Source: Bacillota bacterium
Lineage (GTDB): Bacteria; Bacillota; Clostridia; Acetivibrionales; DSM-1351
Assembly: GCA_023441625.1 (NCBI GenBank)
Contig: JAEZOA010000148.1
Location: 1 to 64,000, forward strand
Length of the DNA: 64,000 nt
Direction: 5' to 3'
Shown here piece by piece: positions 19,537-27,606 of the stretch. The notes under the pieces were generated by a model. The model was not told the origin of the DNA. It saw only the letters and a program-made list of their open reading frames with translations, and did no database searches. How positions within the stretch are numbered: the first letter of the stretch is position 1; every line of letters starts with the position of its first letter. A program made the position numbers and the translations under genes.

Positions 19537-20673
19537 ATGAGCGCTGAGTTAATTTTAGCACTTGAACAGCTAGAAAAGGAAAAGGGAATTAAGAAGGATA
19601 TAATAATTGAGGCCATAGAGGCTGCACTTATTTCTGCATATAAGAAAAACTTTGGTTCTTCTATGAACGTAAAGGTCAATATAGATAGAGAAAATGGTGA
19701 CGTTAAAGTTTTTGGACTTAGAAAAGTAGCTGAAGTAGTTGATGTAGATGAAATGGATATTTCAATTGAGGAAGCAAGAAAATATAATCCTGCATATGAA
19801 ATTGGTGATATAGTAGAGATTGAGGTTACGCCAAGATCTTTTGGAAGAATTGCTGCGCAAACTGCTAAGCAGGTAGTTGTTCAAAAACTCCGAGAGGCTG
19901 AACGTGGAATTATTTATGATGAATTTTATAACAAGGAAAGTGACATTGTTACTGGTATAGTTCAAAGAGTAGAAAAGAGAAATATTATTGTAGATCTCGG
20001 CAAAACAGAGGCTGTCCTTGCAACTTCTGAGCAAACACCTGGCGAAGAGTATAGATTTAATGAGAGACTTAAGACATATATAATTGAGGTTAAGAAGACA
20101 ACAAAGGGTCCTCAGATTATGATTTCAAGAACACATCCTGGTCTTGTAAAGAGACTTTTTGAGTTAGAGGTTCCTGAGATACATGATGGCACTGTGGAGA
20201 TAAAGAGTATATCACGTGAACCAGGCTCAAGAACTAAAATTGCAGTTTATTCGAAAGATGAAAATGTAGACCCAGTTGGGGCATGTGTTGGACAAAGAGG
20301 AACTAGAGTACAGGCGATAGTAGATGAGCTCAGAGGTGAGAAAATTGATATTATTAAGTGGAGTAACGATGTAAAAGATTATATATCAAGTAGTCTGAGT
20401 CCTGCAAAGGTTATTAGAGTTGATGTTTGTGAAGAGCAAAAGTCTGCAAAGGTAGTAGTTCCTGATTATCAGCTATCATTAGCAATTGGTAAGGAAGGAC
20501 AAAATGCTAGACTTGCAGCAAAACTCACTGGATGGAAAATTGATATTAAGAGCGAATCACAATTAAGAGAGACTATTGAAAAGCAACTCTTCGATGATGG
20601 ACTTGGAAACCAATACTTTAATTTGGAAGATGAAAGTGAAAATAACGAAAGCCAACAGGAAAATTATTACTGA
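19537..20673 (+). CDS. nusA: Transcription termination/antitermination factor NusA
   Basis: A 378-aa RNA polymerase-binding factor controlling pausing and termination. The N-terminal polymerase-binding domain spans about residues 1-125. An S1 domain follows near 135-200 (GIVQRVEKRNIIVDLGKTEAV), then KH domains with DPVGACVGQRGTRVQ and LAIGKEGQNARLAAKLTGW. A short acidic C-terminal tail ends the protein, with no acidic repeat domains of the E. coli kind. Strong AGGAGG site. Gene order rimP-nusA-ylxR-ylxQ-infB is conserved in Firmicutes. Confidence 0.98.
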   Translation: MSAELILALEQLEKEKGIKKDIIIEAIEAALISAYKKNFGSSMNVKVNIDRENGDVKVFGLRKVAEVVDVDEMDISIEEARKYNPAYEIGDIVEIEVTPRSFGRIAAQTAKQVVVQKLREAERGIIYDEFYNKESDIVTGIVQRVEKRNIIVDLGKTEAVLATSEQTPGEEYRFNERLKTYIIEVKKTTKGPQIMISRTHPGLVKRLFELEVPEIHDGTVEIKSISREPGSRTKIAVYSKDENVDPVGACVGQRGTRVQAIVDELRGEKIDIIKWSNDVKDYISSSLSPAKVIRVDVCEEQKSAKVVVPDYQLSLAIGKEGQNARLAAKLTGWKIDIKSESQLRETIEKQLFDDGLGNQYFNLEDESENNESQQENYY

Positions 20674-20726
20674 TTAAACCATTTGTTATTTCAGTTTAAA
20701 ATATAAAACATGGAAGGTGTGGATGG

Positions 20727-20999
20727 ATGAAGCAAAAAAAGATTCCATTGCGTATGTGTCTTGGTTGCAAAGAAATGAAGCCTAAGAAGGAAATGATACG
20801 CGTGGTTAGAAATAATGAGGGAGAAATCAACATTGATCTCGTTGGTAAAAAGCCTGGAAGAGGAGCATATATATGCAGAAGTATTGATTGTCTTGAGAAA
20901 GCAATAAAGGCAAAAAGACTTGAAAAGGCTTTTGAGACTACAATTGATGTAGAAATATATAATAATTTAAAAGACCAATTGGAGGGAAATGATGGATAA
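20727..20999 (+). CDS. rnpM: YlxR/RnpM family RNA-binding protein
   Basis: A 90-aa basic protein of the DUF448 family. The signature RMCLGCKEMKPKKEMIRVV and the downstream GRGAYICRS block are intact. The Bacillus relative YlxR (RnpM) binds RNase P RNA and modulates tRNA processing. That role is family knowledge, not visible here. The ATG follows a GGAAGGTG-type site, and the stop overlaps the start of the next gene. Confidence 0.92.
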   Translation: MKQKKIPLRMCLGCKEMKPKKEMIRVVRNNEGEINIDLVGKKPGRGAYICRSIDCLEKAIKAKRLEKAFETTIDVEIYNNLKDQLEGNDG

Positions 21000-21357
21000 G
21001 GTTTATTCCTTATTAGGGCTTGCTAAAAAAGCGGGTCAGCTATTATCTGGTGATGAGACTTGTGAGAGGACAATTAAATCTGGTAAAGCTGTTCTTGTCA
21101 TAGTGGCAAGCGATGCTTCTGAAAACACGAAGGACAAATTTAAAAGTATGTGTAACTACCGAAGTGTTTGCTATAGAGAATATGGCGAAAAGCATGAACT
21201 TGGTAGATGTACAGGAAAAGAAATAAGAGCAGTTATTTCAATCTTGTCAAAGGACTTTAAAAATGGCCTTCTTAAATTGATAGATGATCAAATAAATGAA
21301 TCCGGGGGTGAAGGTATTGGAAAAAGCAAGAATCTACGAGCTTGCCAAAGAACTTAA
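20989..21357 (+). CDS. L7Ae/L30e/S12e/Gadd45-family ribosomal protein (YlxQ)
   Basis: A 122-aa small RNA-binding protein of the L7Ae type that would recognise kink-turns. [22 protein letters not shown] and the core up to about residue 100 match the family. The start ATG (doubled, ATGATG) overlaps the end of ylxR by 11 bases. Its last 13-14 codons run over the infB start in another frame, an unusually long overlap. The usual family length is near 100, so this tail is extra. Confidence 0.88.
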   Translation: MMDKVYSLLGLAKKAGQLLSGDETCERTIKSGKAVLVIVASDASENTKDKFKSMCNYRSVCYREYGEKHELGRCTGKEIRAVISILSKDFKNGLLKLIDDQINESGGEGIGKSKNLRACQRT

Positions 21358-24300
21358 TACTACAAGTAAAAGATTGATGGAAAAGCTTGAAGAGATAAAT
21401 ATAAATGTAAAAAACCATATGAGCCTTCTTGAACCTCATGAATTAGATGCACTTTATAAGCATATAGGTGTAATTAAGCATGAAGATAAGAAGACCAATG
21501 AGGAAAAGAAAACTAATGAAGAAAAGAAACCAGTTGCTGAGAAGCCTCAGGTAGCTGACAAGAAAAAGAGTGCAAAAAAAGATATAAAAAATGCTCCAAG
21601 AATTATAAGAACTACAGAAATAATTATTGATTCTGATAAGGGTAGTACAGAGACTGCAAGTGATTTTGCTAAGAAGAATACAAAAAATGAAGCAAAATCA
21701 GGCTATAAAAATGATTTTGTAAAAACAGATAATAATACCTCTGGATTACGACCTGGTTTCATACGTGATACTTTACATGACTTAAAGAATAAACAGGGAA
21801 TCAATAGCAATAAAGCAGCTCAAATTCAAAATAATGAAAAGGCACCTCCAGTTGGGCAAAATGATCCTTCAAATGTAAAACAAAATATAAAATATGAGGA
21901 CATTAATAAAGAGGATAAAACTGTGGCAGATAACACTACAATAACAGAAGCAAAAATAGCAAAAAACGATGAAACAACCGATACAGCCAAGTCTATTAAT
22001 AATGCAACTACTGAAAAATCAGAGAGCACGACTGTTGAAAAGAGTCAAATTACAGAACAAAATAAAGTTGTTGCAGAAGTGATAAAAGCTGATGAGTCAA
22101 AAGTTACTGATAGCAAGGTTTCTAGTGAAAGTATTTCACAGGGATACAGTAATGGACCAAAAACTGATAGACCACAAGGTCAAACAAGACCTCAAGGTCA
22201 ATATAATAATGGTCAAAGAACAGACAGACCACAGGGTCAGTATGGCCAGAGGACAGATAGACCACAGGGTCAGTACAATAATAGTCAAAGAACAGACAGA
22301 CCACAGGGTCAGTATGGGCAGAGATCTGATAGACCTCAAGGTCAGTACAATAATGGGCAAAGAACAGACAGACCACAGGGCCAGTATGGACAGAGATCTG
22401 ATAGGCCGCAGGGTCAGTACAATAATAGGAATGATAGACCACAGGGTCAGTATGGCCAGAGATCAGACAGACCACAGGGTTAGTATAATAATAGACAGCA
22501 AGGTTTAGAGATACCAAAGCCAGATGCTTCTGTAGCTCAAGAACAATTTGACTCTCAGAGAAATGAATTAAGAAGAGAATTCCAAAGCAAGGATTTCGAC
22601 AAGAGTGCAAAGAGGGACGAAAACAAAAAGAAAGAGGCTCCTAAGACCAATATTCTACAGAACAAACAAAGAGTTAGACCTCAAAAAATTGTTATAGAGA
22701 AAAAAGGCGTATCAGAAATTCTTTCTGAAGATTATATTTTTAATGAGTTTTATAATGATGATGGAAAGAAGAAGAGACTACCAAGAAACAGGAGAAATGA
22801 AAAGGTTCAGCCAAAGTATATTCCTCCAAAAGCAGTCTTGACTTCAATAACTATACCAGAAACACTTACAGTCAAAGAGTTAGCTGAATCACTTAAAAAG
22901 ACATCAACTGAAATTATAAAGAAACTGATGACTTTTGGAGTAATGGCAACACTCAATAATGATGTAGATTTCGAAACTGCTACTGTTATTGCTGAAGAGT
23001 TTGGTGTGAAAACTGAGAAAGCAATACTGGTTAGCGAAGAAGATATTCTCTTTGATGACATTGAAGCAGAGGATGAAAGTAAATTAAAACCAAGGCCACC
23101 AGTTGTTGTTGTTATGGGACACGTTGACCATGGTAAGACTTCCTTACTCGATGCAATTAGAAGCGCTCATGTAATTGACAGTGAGGCTGGAGGAATAACT
23201 CAGCATATAGGTGCTTATACGGTTAGAGCAAATGATAGACTTATTACATTTTTAGATACTCCTGGGCATGAAGCTTTTACAGCAATGCGTGCGAGAGGAG
23301 CTCAGGTTACTGATGTTGCTATACTTGTTGTTGCAGCAGATGATGGAGTAATGCCACAAACAATAGAAGCAATTAATCATGCAAAAGCTGCTAATGTATC
23401 AATTATTGTTGCAATTAACAAGATTGATAAACCAGGTGCTAATCCAGATAAGGTTAAGCAAGAACTTACTGAGTATGGAATAGTTGCAGAAGAATGGGGC
23501 GGAGATGCTATTATGGTTCCTGTTTCTGCAAAAAAGAGAGAAAATATAGATCAATTATTGGAAATGGTTCTATTAGCTGCAGATATGTTAGAATTAAAGG
23601 CTGATCCAGATAGGCAGGCTAAAGGAACAATAATTGAAGCTAAGCTCGATAAGGAAAGAGGTCCTGTTGCTACAGTACTCGTACAAAGGGGAACATTGAA
23701 AGCAGGAGATTCTATTATTGCTGGTTCTGCATTTGGTAGAATTAAGGCAATGACAAATGATAAAGGTGTTTCAATTAAGAGTGCTGGACCTTCAATGCCG
23801 GTAGAAATTCTTGGAATGAATGAAGTTCCTCAGGCTGGAGAAATATTCTATGTAGTCACAGATGAAAAGGTAGCAAAGCAACTAGTTGGAAAGAGAAAGT
23901 TTAAGCAGAAGGAACAACTATTTAATACAAATGCAAGAGTTACTCTCGAAGATTTATATACTCAGATTAAAGAGGGTAAGGTTAAGGACTTGAATTTAAT
24001 AATTAAGGCAGATGTTCAGGGCTCCGTAGAAGCAGTGAAGCAGTCACTTCTCAAGCTGAGTAATGATGAGGTTAGAGTAAATGTTGTTCACGGTGCAGTT
24101 GGTGCTATTACTGAGTATGATGTTATGTTGGCACAGGTTTCAAATGCAATTATAATTGGATTTAATGTAAGACCTAGTGTAGCTATTACAGAGGCAGCAA
24201 AGAATGCGGAAGTAGATTTAAGATTATATACTGTTATTTACAAAGCTATAGAAGATATTCAGTCAGCGATGAATGGATTGCTTGAACCGACCTATAAGGA

Positions 24301-24589
24301 GGTTGTACTTGGACATATTGAAATCAGACAGGTATTTAAGGTTTCAAATGTAGGTACGATAGGTGGAGCATATGTTACAGATGGAAAAGTACAGAGAAAT
24401 TCTGAAGTTAGAGTTGTAAGAGATGGTATAGTGGTTCATGAAGGAAAACTTGCGTCGCTAAAGAGATTTAAGGATGATGTTAAGGAAGTGGCTCATGGCT
24501 ACGAATGTGGTGTTTCAATTGAAAACTTCAATGATATTAAAGAAGGCGATGTTATAGAGGCCTTCATAATGGAAGAGGTTAAGCGGTAA
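21317..24589 (+). CDS. infB: Translation initiation factor IF-2, interrupted by an in-frame TAG
   Basis: GTPase that brings initiator tRNA to the 30S subunit, 1090 codons as restored. The N-terminal IF2N domain reads [21 protein letters not shown] long charged linker and a Gln/Arg-rich repeat array follow. The second IF2N-like segment ([16 protein letters not shown]), the G domain with [18 protein letters not shown] and NKID, and the C-terminal beta-barrels are intact. I chose the TTG at 21317, which has GGGGGTG eight bases upstream. Codon 389 (22481-22483) is TAG where neighbouring repeat units have CAG. No ATG with a ribosome site follows until the conserved core; a TTG at 22838 is the first candidate internal start. 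Confidence 0.93.
22159..22480 (+). repeat. Gln/Arg-rich tandem repeat array within infB
   Basis: About nine imperfect coding units of 33-36 bp encode RPQGQY followed by NNGQRTD or GQRTD/GQRSD. The array makes a low-complexity, positively charged, Gln/Gly-rich linker between the N-terminal IF2 domain and the core. Ends at the TAG codon. Confidence 0.85.
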
Positions 24590-24726
24590 GCAACTTTCTT
24601 AGATTGTGTGGGGAGAAGTTTCCCACAGAATCTTAGAAATTGCAATCGGAATGGTATCGCTGCTCAGCAACGAAGGAGCATAGCAGCGGTAGATTGGGAT
24701 AAGCAACTTTCTTAGATTGTGTGGGG
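24587..24726 (+). repeat. 27-bp direct repeat pair with hairpins after infB
   Basis: An exact 27-bp repeat occurs at 24587-24613 and 24700-24726, the first copy including the infB stop codon. Between them lie a long hairpin (24590-24612 with 24622-24643: TTTCTTAGATT, TGTGGG against CCCACA, AATCTTAGAAA) and a second one CGCTGCT/AGCAGCG (24658-24688). The whole 24590-25018 interval holds no gene I can support. Confidence 0.8.
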
Positions 24727-24739
24727 TAAGGTTTTGCGG

Positions 24740-24775
24740 ATAGGTTGAAATGGATTAATATCCAATTCAACCTAT
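24740..24775 (+). terminator. Long hairpin, possible terminator of infB transcript
   Basis: ATAGGTTGAA pairs with TTCAACCTAT and an inner TGGAT/ATCCA extends the stem to a TAAT loop. Only TTGTATATT follows, so termination would be inefficient. It may instead be a processing or stability element. Confidence 0.4.
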
Positions 24776-24930
24776 TTGTATATTGGGTTTAGCAGCATTT
24801 TTAATGCCTTATATTTAAGTACTACCAATTTTTTATAGAACTTGGCAATACTATAATTATGATACCTCTCTTCTTCGTATAATTATGCTGTCGGGAGGTA
24901 AGTTTTAAAGAAATTATGAAAAATTAATAA

Positions 24931-25021
24931 AGGAGGTACCGAGCCCATGTCATTTCTGTCAAGGAAATGCACATTTCCTTTAAGGTTTTTGTGAGAAATG
25001 CTGGGCATGGGCATAACTATG
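24931..25021 (+). promoter_or_regulatory. Hairpin element between ribosome site and start of rbfA (copy 1)
   Basis: A strong AGGAGGT (24931-24937) is separated from the rbfA ATG (25019) by a nested hairpin: outer arms GCCCATG (24943) and CATGGGC (25006), middle arms CATTTCT/AGAAATG, inner arms AAGGAAATG/CATTTCCTT. Folding would bring the ribosome site within about 12 nt of the ATG. The outer arm also holds an ATG at normal spacing that opens a 15-codon ORF ending at 24994. Related copies precede ribF and the radical SAM gene. Confidence 0.75.
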
Positions 25022-25372
25022 GCAGATAGAATTACAAGGATATCAGAGGAAGTTAAAAAAGAAATAAGCAATATTATTCAAAATGAGCTTAAAGATCCGA
25101 GACTACCAAGTTTAGTAAGTATTATTACCTGTGAGGTAACTAAGGATTTAGGGCATGCAAAAGTGTTTGTCAGCGTTTTAGGTAATGAGGAAGAAAAGAA
25201 AAATGCAATTAAAGCTCTTAAAAGTGCTGCTGGCTTTATTAGACGTGAACTAGGTCATAGAGTGAAGCTAAGAGCAGTTCCAGAAATACACTTTGAACTG
25301 GATACTTCTATTGAGCACGGTATGTATATAAATAAATTATTGGATGAGGCAAAAAAGCAATTTAAAGAATAA
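25019..25372 (+). CDS. rbfA: Ribosome-binding factor A
   Basis: A 117-aa KH-like protein required for 16S rRNA maturation and cold adaptation. It begins MADRITRISEEVKKEISNI, the usual start. LKDPRLPSLVSIITCEVTKDLGHAKVFVS forms the core, and IHFELDTSIEHGMYINKLLDE is the C-terminal signature. An upstream in-frame ATG at 24998 lies inside the hairpin arm and would add MLGMGIT, which I reject as non-homologous. The gene follows infB as usual, but after a 430-bp repeat-rich gap. Confidence 0.94.
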   Translation: MADRITRISEEVKKEISNIIQNELKDPRLPSLVSIITCEVTKDLGHAKVFVSVLGNEEEKKNAIKALKSAAGFIRRELGHRVKLRAVPEIHFELDTSIEHGMYINKLLDEAKKQFKE

Positions 25373-25383
25373 TAAAATAGGGT

Positions 25384-25457
25384 GGGTTGTTGAAGCATAT
25401 AATAAACAACGCAAGTTTGTAAGCAAACATTGCTTATGTTAATATAATCAACAACCC
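25384..25457 (+). repeat. Palindromic repeat (family A, copy 1) in a hairpin upstream of nrnA
   Basis: The outer stem GGGTTGTTGA/TCAACAACCC (25384-25393 with 25448-25457) encloses an imperfect palindrome at 25405-25440 with core GCAAGTTTG/CAAACATTGC. The core recurs in inverse orientation at 37966-38005 and 56176-56208. Next to it, CATGGGGGCATACC before the ATG resembles the right arm of the rbfA and ribF start hairpins. Confidence 0.7.
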
Positions 25458-25471
25458 CATGGGGGCATACC

Positions 25472-26425
25472 ATGGATAAAGAAATTAGTAAATTGATATC
25501 TGAAGCAGGAAGTATAGCTATATTTCCTCATGTTAGTGCTGATGGAGATGCAATTGGCTCATCTCTTGCATTGGGATTAGTGTTAAGAAATGCTGGAAAG
25601 AGAGTAGCGATATATATTGAAGAAAATATCCCAAATGTATATAGTTTTTTGCCTGGAATTGAATTAGCTAATTTGCATAATTCTGCAGACGAAGTAATGG
25701 ATTTGAATATTGCATTAGACACTGGTGATGTTGGAAGACTAGGCACTAGAGCGGAGTTCTTTTTTAATGCTCCTTGTACTATAAACATTGACCACCATAT
25801 TACCAATACAAAATTTAGCCATCTGAATTTTGTAGATGAATTATCAGCTTCTACAGGTGAAATTATATATTCTTTAATAAAGGAGATGGAGCTAGAAATT
25901 AATGCTGATATTGCTACATGTCTTTATGCTGCAATAGCAACAGATACTGGAGGCTTTCAATACCAAAACACATCGGCTGAAACACACAAAATAACTGCTG
26001 AATTGCTTTCAACTGGAATAAATGTTGGAGAACTCTCACAAAGAATTTTTGATAATACAACATTTGAGAAACTAAAATTAACTCAAAAAGCAATTGAATT
26101 GCTTGAACTATATGAAAATGCAAAGTTTGCAGTTGTCGTTCTCTCATTAGAGGATATTCATTCTATTGGAGCTAGGGATGAGGATTGTGATGGCATTGTA
26201 AATATAGGAAGGTCAATAGAGGGTGTTGAGGTTTCAGCGCTAATAAAAGAAAAGGGCGATAATGAGATTAGAGTCAATTTAAGATCTAAAACCTATGTGG
26301 ATGTATCAGAAGTAGCAGCTCTTTTTGAGGGCGGTGGACATAAGAGAGCTGCTGGATGCACTATAAAAGGAAGTTTAGAGGATGCAAAGTCAAAGATTAT
26401 TAACGCTATAAAGGATAGACTTTAA
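25472..26425 (+). CDS. nrnA: Bifunctional oligoribonuclease/PAP phosphatase NrnA-type DHH protein
   Basis: A 317-aa DHH/DHHA1 phosphoesterase that degrades very short RNAs and, in relatives, removes the 3'-phosphate of pAp. The metal motifs HVSADGDAIGSS, ALDTGD and NIDHHITN are in order in the N-terminal half. GGGHKRAAGC near the C-terminus is the DHHA1 motif. The ATG lies seven bases after GGGGG. Its stop overlaps the truB start by one base (TAATG), so the two are coupled. Confidence 0.92.
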   Translation: MDKEISKLISEAGSIAIFPHVSADGDAIGSSLALGLVLRNAGKRVAIYIEENIPNVYSFLPGIELANLHNSADEVMDLNIALDTGDVGRLGTRAEFFFNAPCTINIDHHITNTKFSHLNFVDELSASTGEIIYSLIKEMELEINADIATCLYAAIATDTGGFQYQNTSAETHKITAELLSTGINVGELSQRIFDNTTFEKLKLTQKAIELLELYENAKFAVVVLSLEDIHSIGARDEDCDGIVNIGRSIEGVEVSALIKEKGDNEIRVNLRSKTYVDVSEVAALFEGGGHKRAAGCTIKGSLEDAKSKIINAIKDRL

Positions 26426-27360
26426 TGAATGGTATATTAAATATTTTAAAGCCAGCTGGTATGACATCTTTTGATGTTGTGGCAGTTTTAAGAAGAATTA
26501 CTGGGCAAAAAAAAATTGGACATACTGGAACACTGGACCCTTCAGCGGTTGGCGTATTACCAATATGCTTAGGAAATGCTACTAAGGCAATTGAGTTTAT
26601 GATTGACAAGGATAAGTTGTATCGAGCCGAACTGGCATTAGGTGTTGCCACAGATACACAGGATTCATCTGGAAAGGTGATTTTTTCTCATGCTGTTGAT
26701 TTTGACTGCAATACAATTTTGAATGCAGTTACGAGCTTTAAAGGTGAGATAGAACAGCTTCCACCAATGTATTCTGCTATAAAAATAGGTGGTAAAAAGC
26801 TATATGAAATTGCAAGACAGGGTGAGACAATAGAACGTCAGACTAGAAGCATAAAAATATATGATATTAATGTAATAAGAATATGGAATGAAAAATCAAT
26901 TTTTGGTGATGGAGAACATACCAAAGAATATATTACAAAAAAGGTGCTTATGGATGTACATTGTTCAAAGGGAACATATATAAGAACTCTTTGTAATGAC
27001 ATTGGAGAAAAATTAGGCGTTGGAGGACATATGTCCTTCCTTGTAAGAACAAGAGCAGGTAAATATGGTTTAGATAGTGCTCTTACTCTTGAAGAAATAA
27101 AAGTATTAGCAGGTGAAAACAACCTTAGCAAAAGCTTATTGCCTGTGGAAACTGTTTTTGAAGATTATGGTTCTATTTCCTTAGAAGAAGCTGATAAGTT
27201 CAAGTATAATAATGGAACTTGGGTGAAAATTAATTGTGATGAGGCTGATAATAATAGCTTAAAAAGGGTATATGATAAAGGTGGTAATTTTTTAGGACTT
27301 GGTGAGCTTTTTAATAAGGAGAAGGCTGTATATCTTAAATCGAAAAAGTTCTTTAGATAA
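26425..27360 (+). CDS. truB: tRNA pseudouridine(55) synthase
   Basis: A 311-aa enzyme forming pseudouridine 55 in the T-loop of tRNAs. N-terminal NILKPAGMTSFDVV and the catalytic block GHTGTLDPSAVGVLPI, containing the active Asp, are intact. The KGTYIRTLCNDIGE motif lies near residue 187. It starts on the ATG overlapping the nrnA stop. Standard neighbour order rbfA-nrnA-truB-ribF. Confidence 0.97.
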   Translation: MNGILNILKPAGMTSFDVVAVLRRITGQKKIGHTGTLDPSAVGVLPICLGNATKAIEFMIDKDKLYRAELALGVATDTQDSSGKVIFSHAVDFDCNTILNAVTSFKGEIEQLPPMYSAIKIGGKKLYEIARQGETIERQTRSIKIYDINVIRIWNEKSIFGDGEHTKEYITKKVLMDVHCSKGTYIRTLCNDIGEKLGVGGHMSFLVRTRAGKYGLDSALTLEEIKVLAGENNLSKSLLPVETVFEDYGSISLEEADKFKYNNGTWVKINCDEADNNSLKRVYDKGGNFLGLGELFNKEKAVYLKSKKFFR

Positions 27361-27443
27361 AGCTGATTTATTTATTTTTATAGCCATGTTTTATATACGG
27401 ACAAAAAAGTGAGAAAGTGTGTAGAGATTTTATAAAATAAATC

Positions 27444-27606
27444 GAGGAGGTACCTAGCCCATGCATTTCTGTCAAGGAAATGTACATTTTCTTGAGGAAA
27501 AAACTTTCCTTGAGGAAAAAAACTTTCCTTGAGGAGAGAAACTTTCCTTGAGGAAAGGAACTTTCCTTTATTCTTGTGCGAAATGCTGGGCATGGGCATT
27601 ATTATG
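27444..27606 (+). promoter_or_regulatory. Expanded hairpin element between ribosome site and start of ribF (copy 2)
   Basis: GAGGAGG (27444-27450) and the ribF ATG (27604) are separated by about 150 nt. Outer arms are GCCCATG (27457-27463) and CATGGGC (27591-27597), as in the rbfA element. The loop has grown by three to four copies of a 19-20 bp unit containing the palindrome TTTCCTTGAGGAAA. The ATG of the left arm opens a 23-codon ORF ending at 27532. Confidence 0.75.

Noticed and set aside
22159..22480. CRISPR-like spaced repeats
   Set aside because: Units are contiguous, in frame and code for RPQGQY repeats; there are no unique spacers, leader or cas genes.
22122..22610. Reverse-strand ORF and extra forward-frame ORF over the infB repeat array
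   Set aside because: Periodic repeats keep other frames open. The translations are low-complexity and have no start signals.
22838..24589. Treating the IF-2 core as an independent gene from TTG 22838
   Set aside because: No ribosome site precedes it and homology continues upstream in frame to the TAG, so it is the rest of one infB gene. An internal start remains possible and is noted under infB.
24998..25018. Earlier rbfA start giving an MLGMGIT extension
   Set aside because: The codons form the right arm of the hairpin, and the equivalent arm ATG is out of frame in the radical SAM copy, so the extension is incidental.
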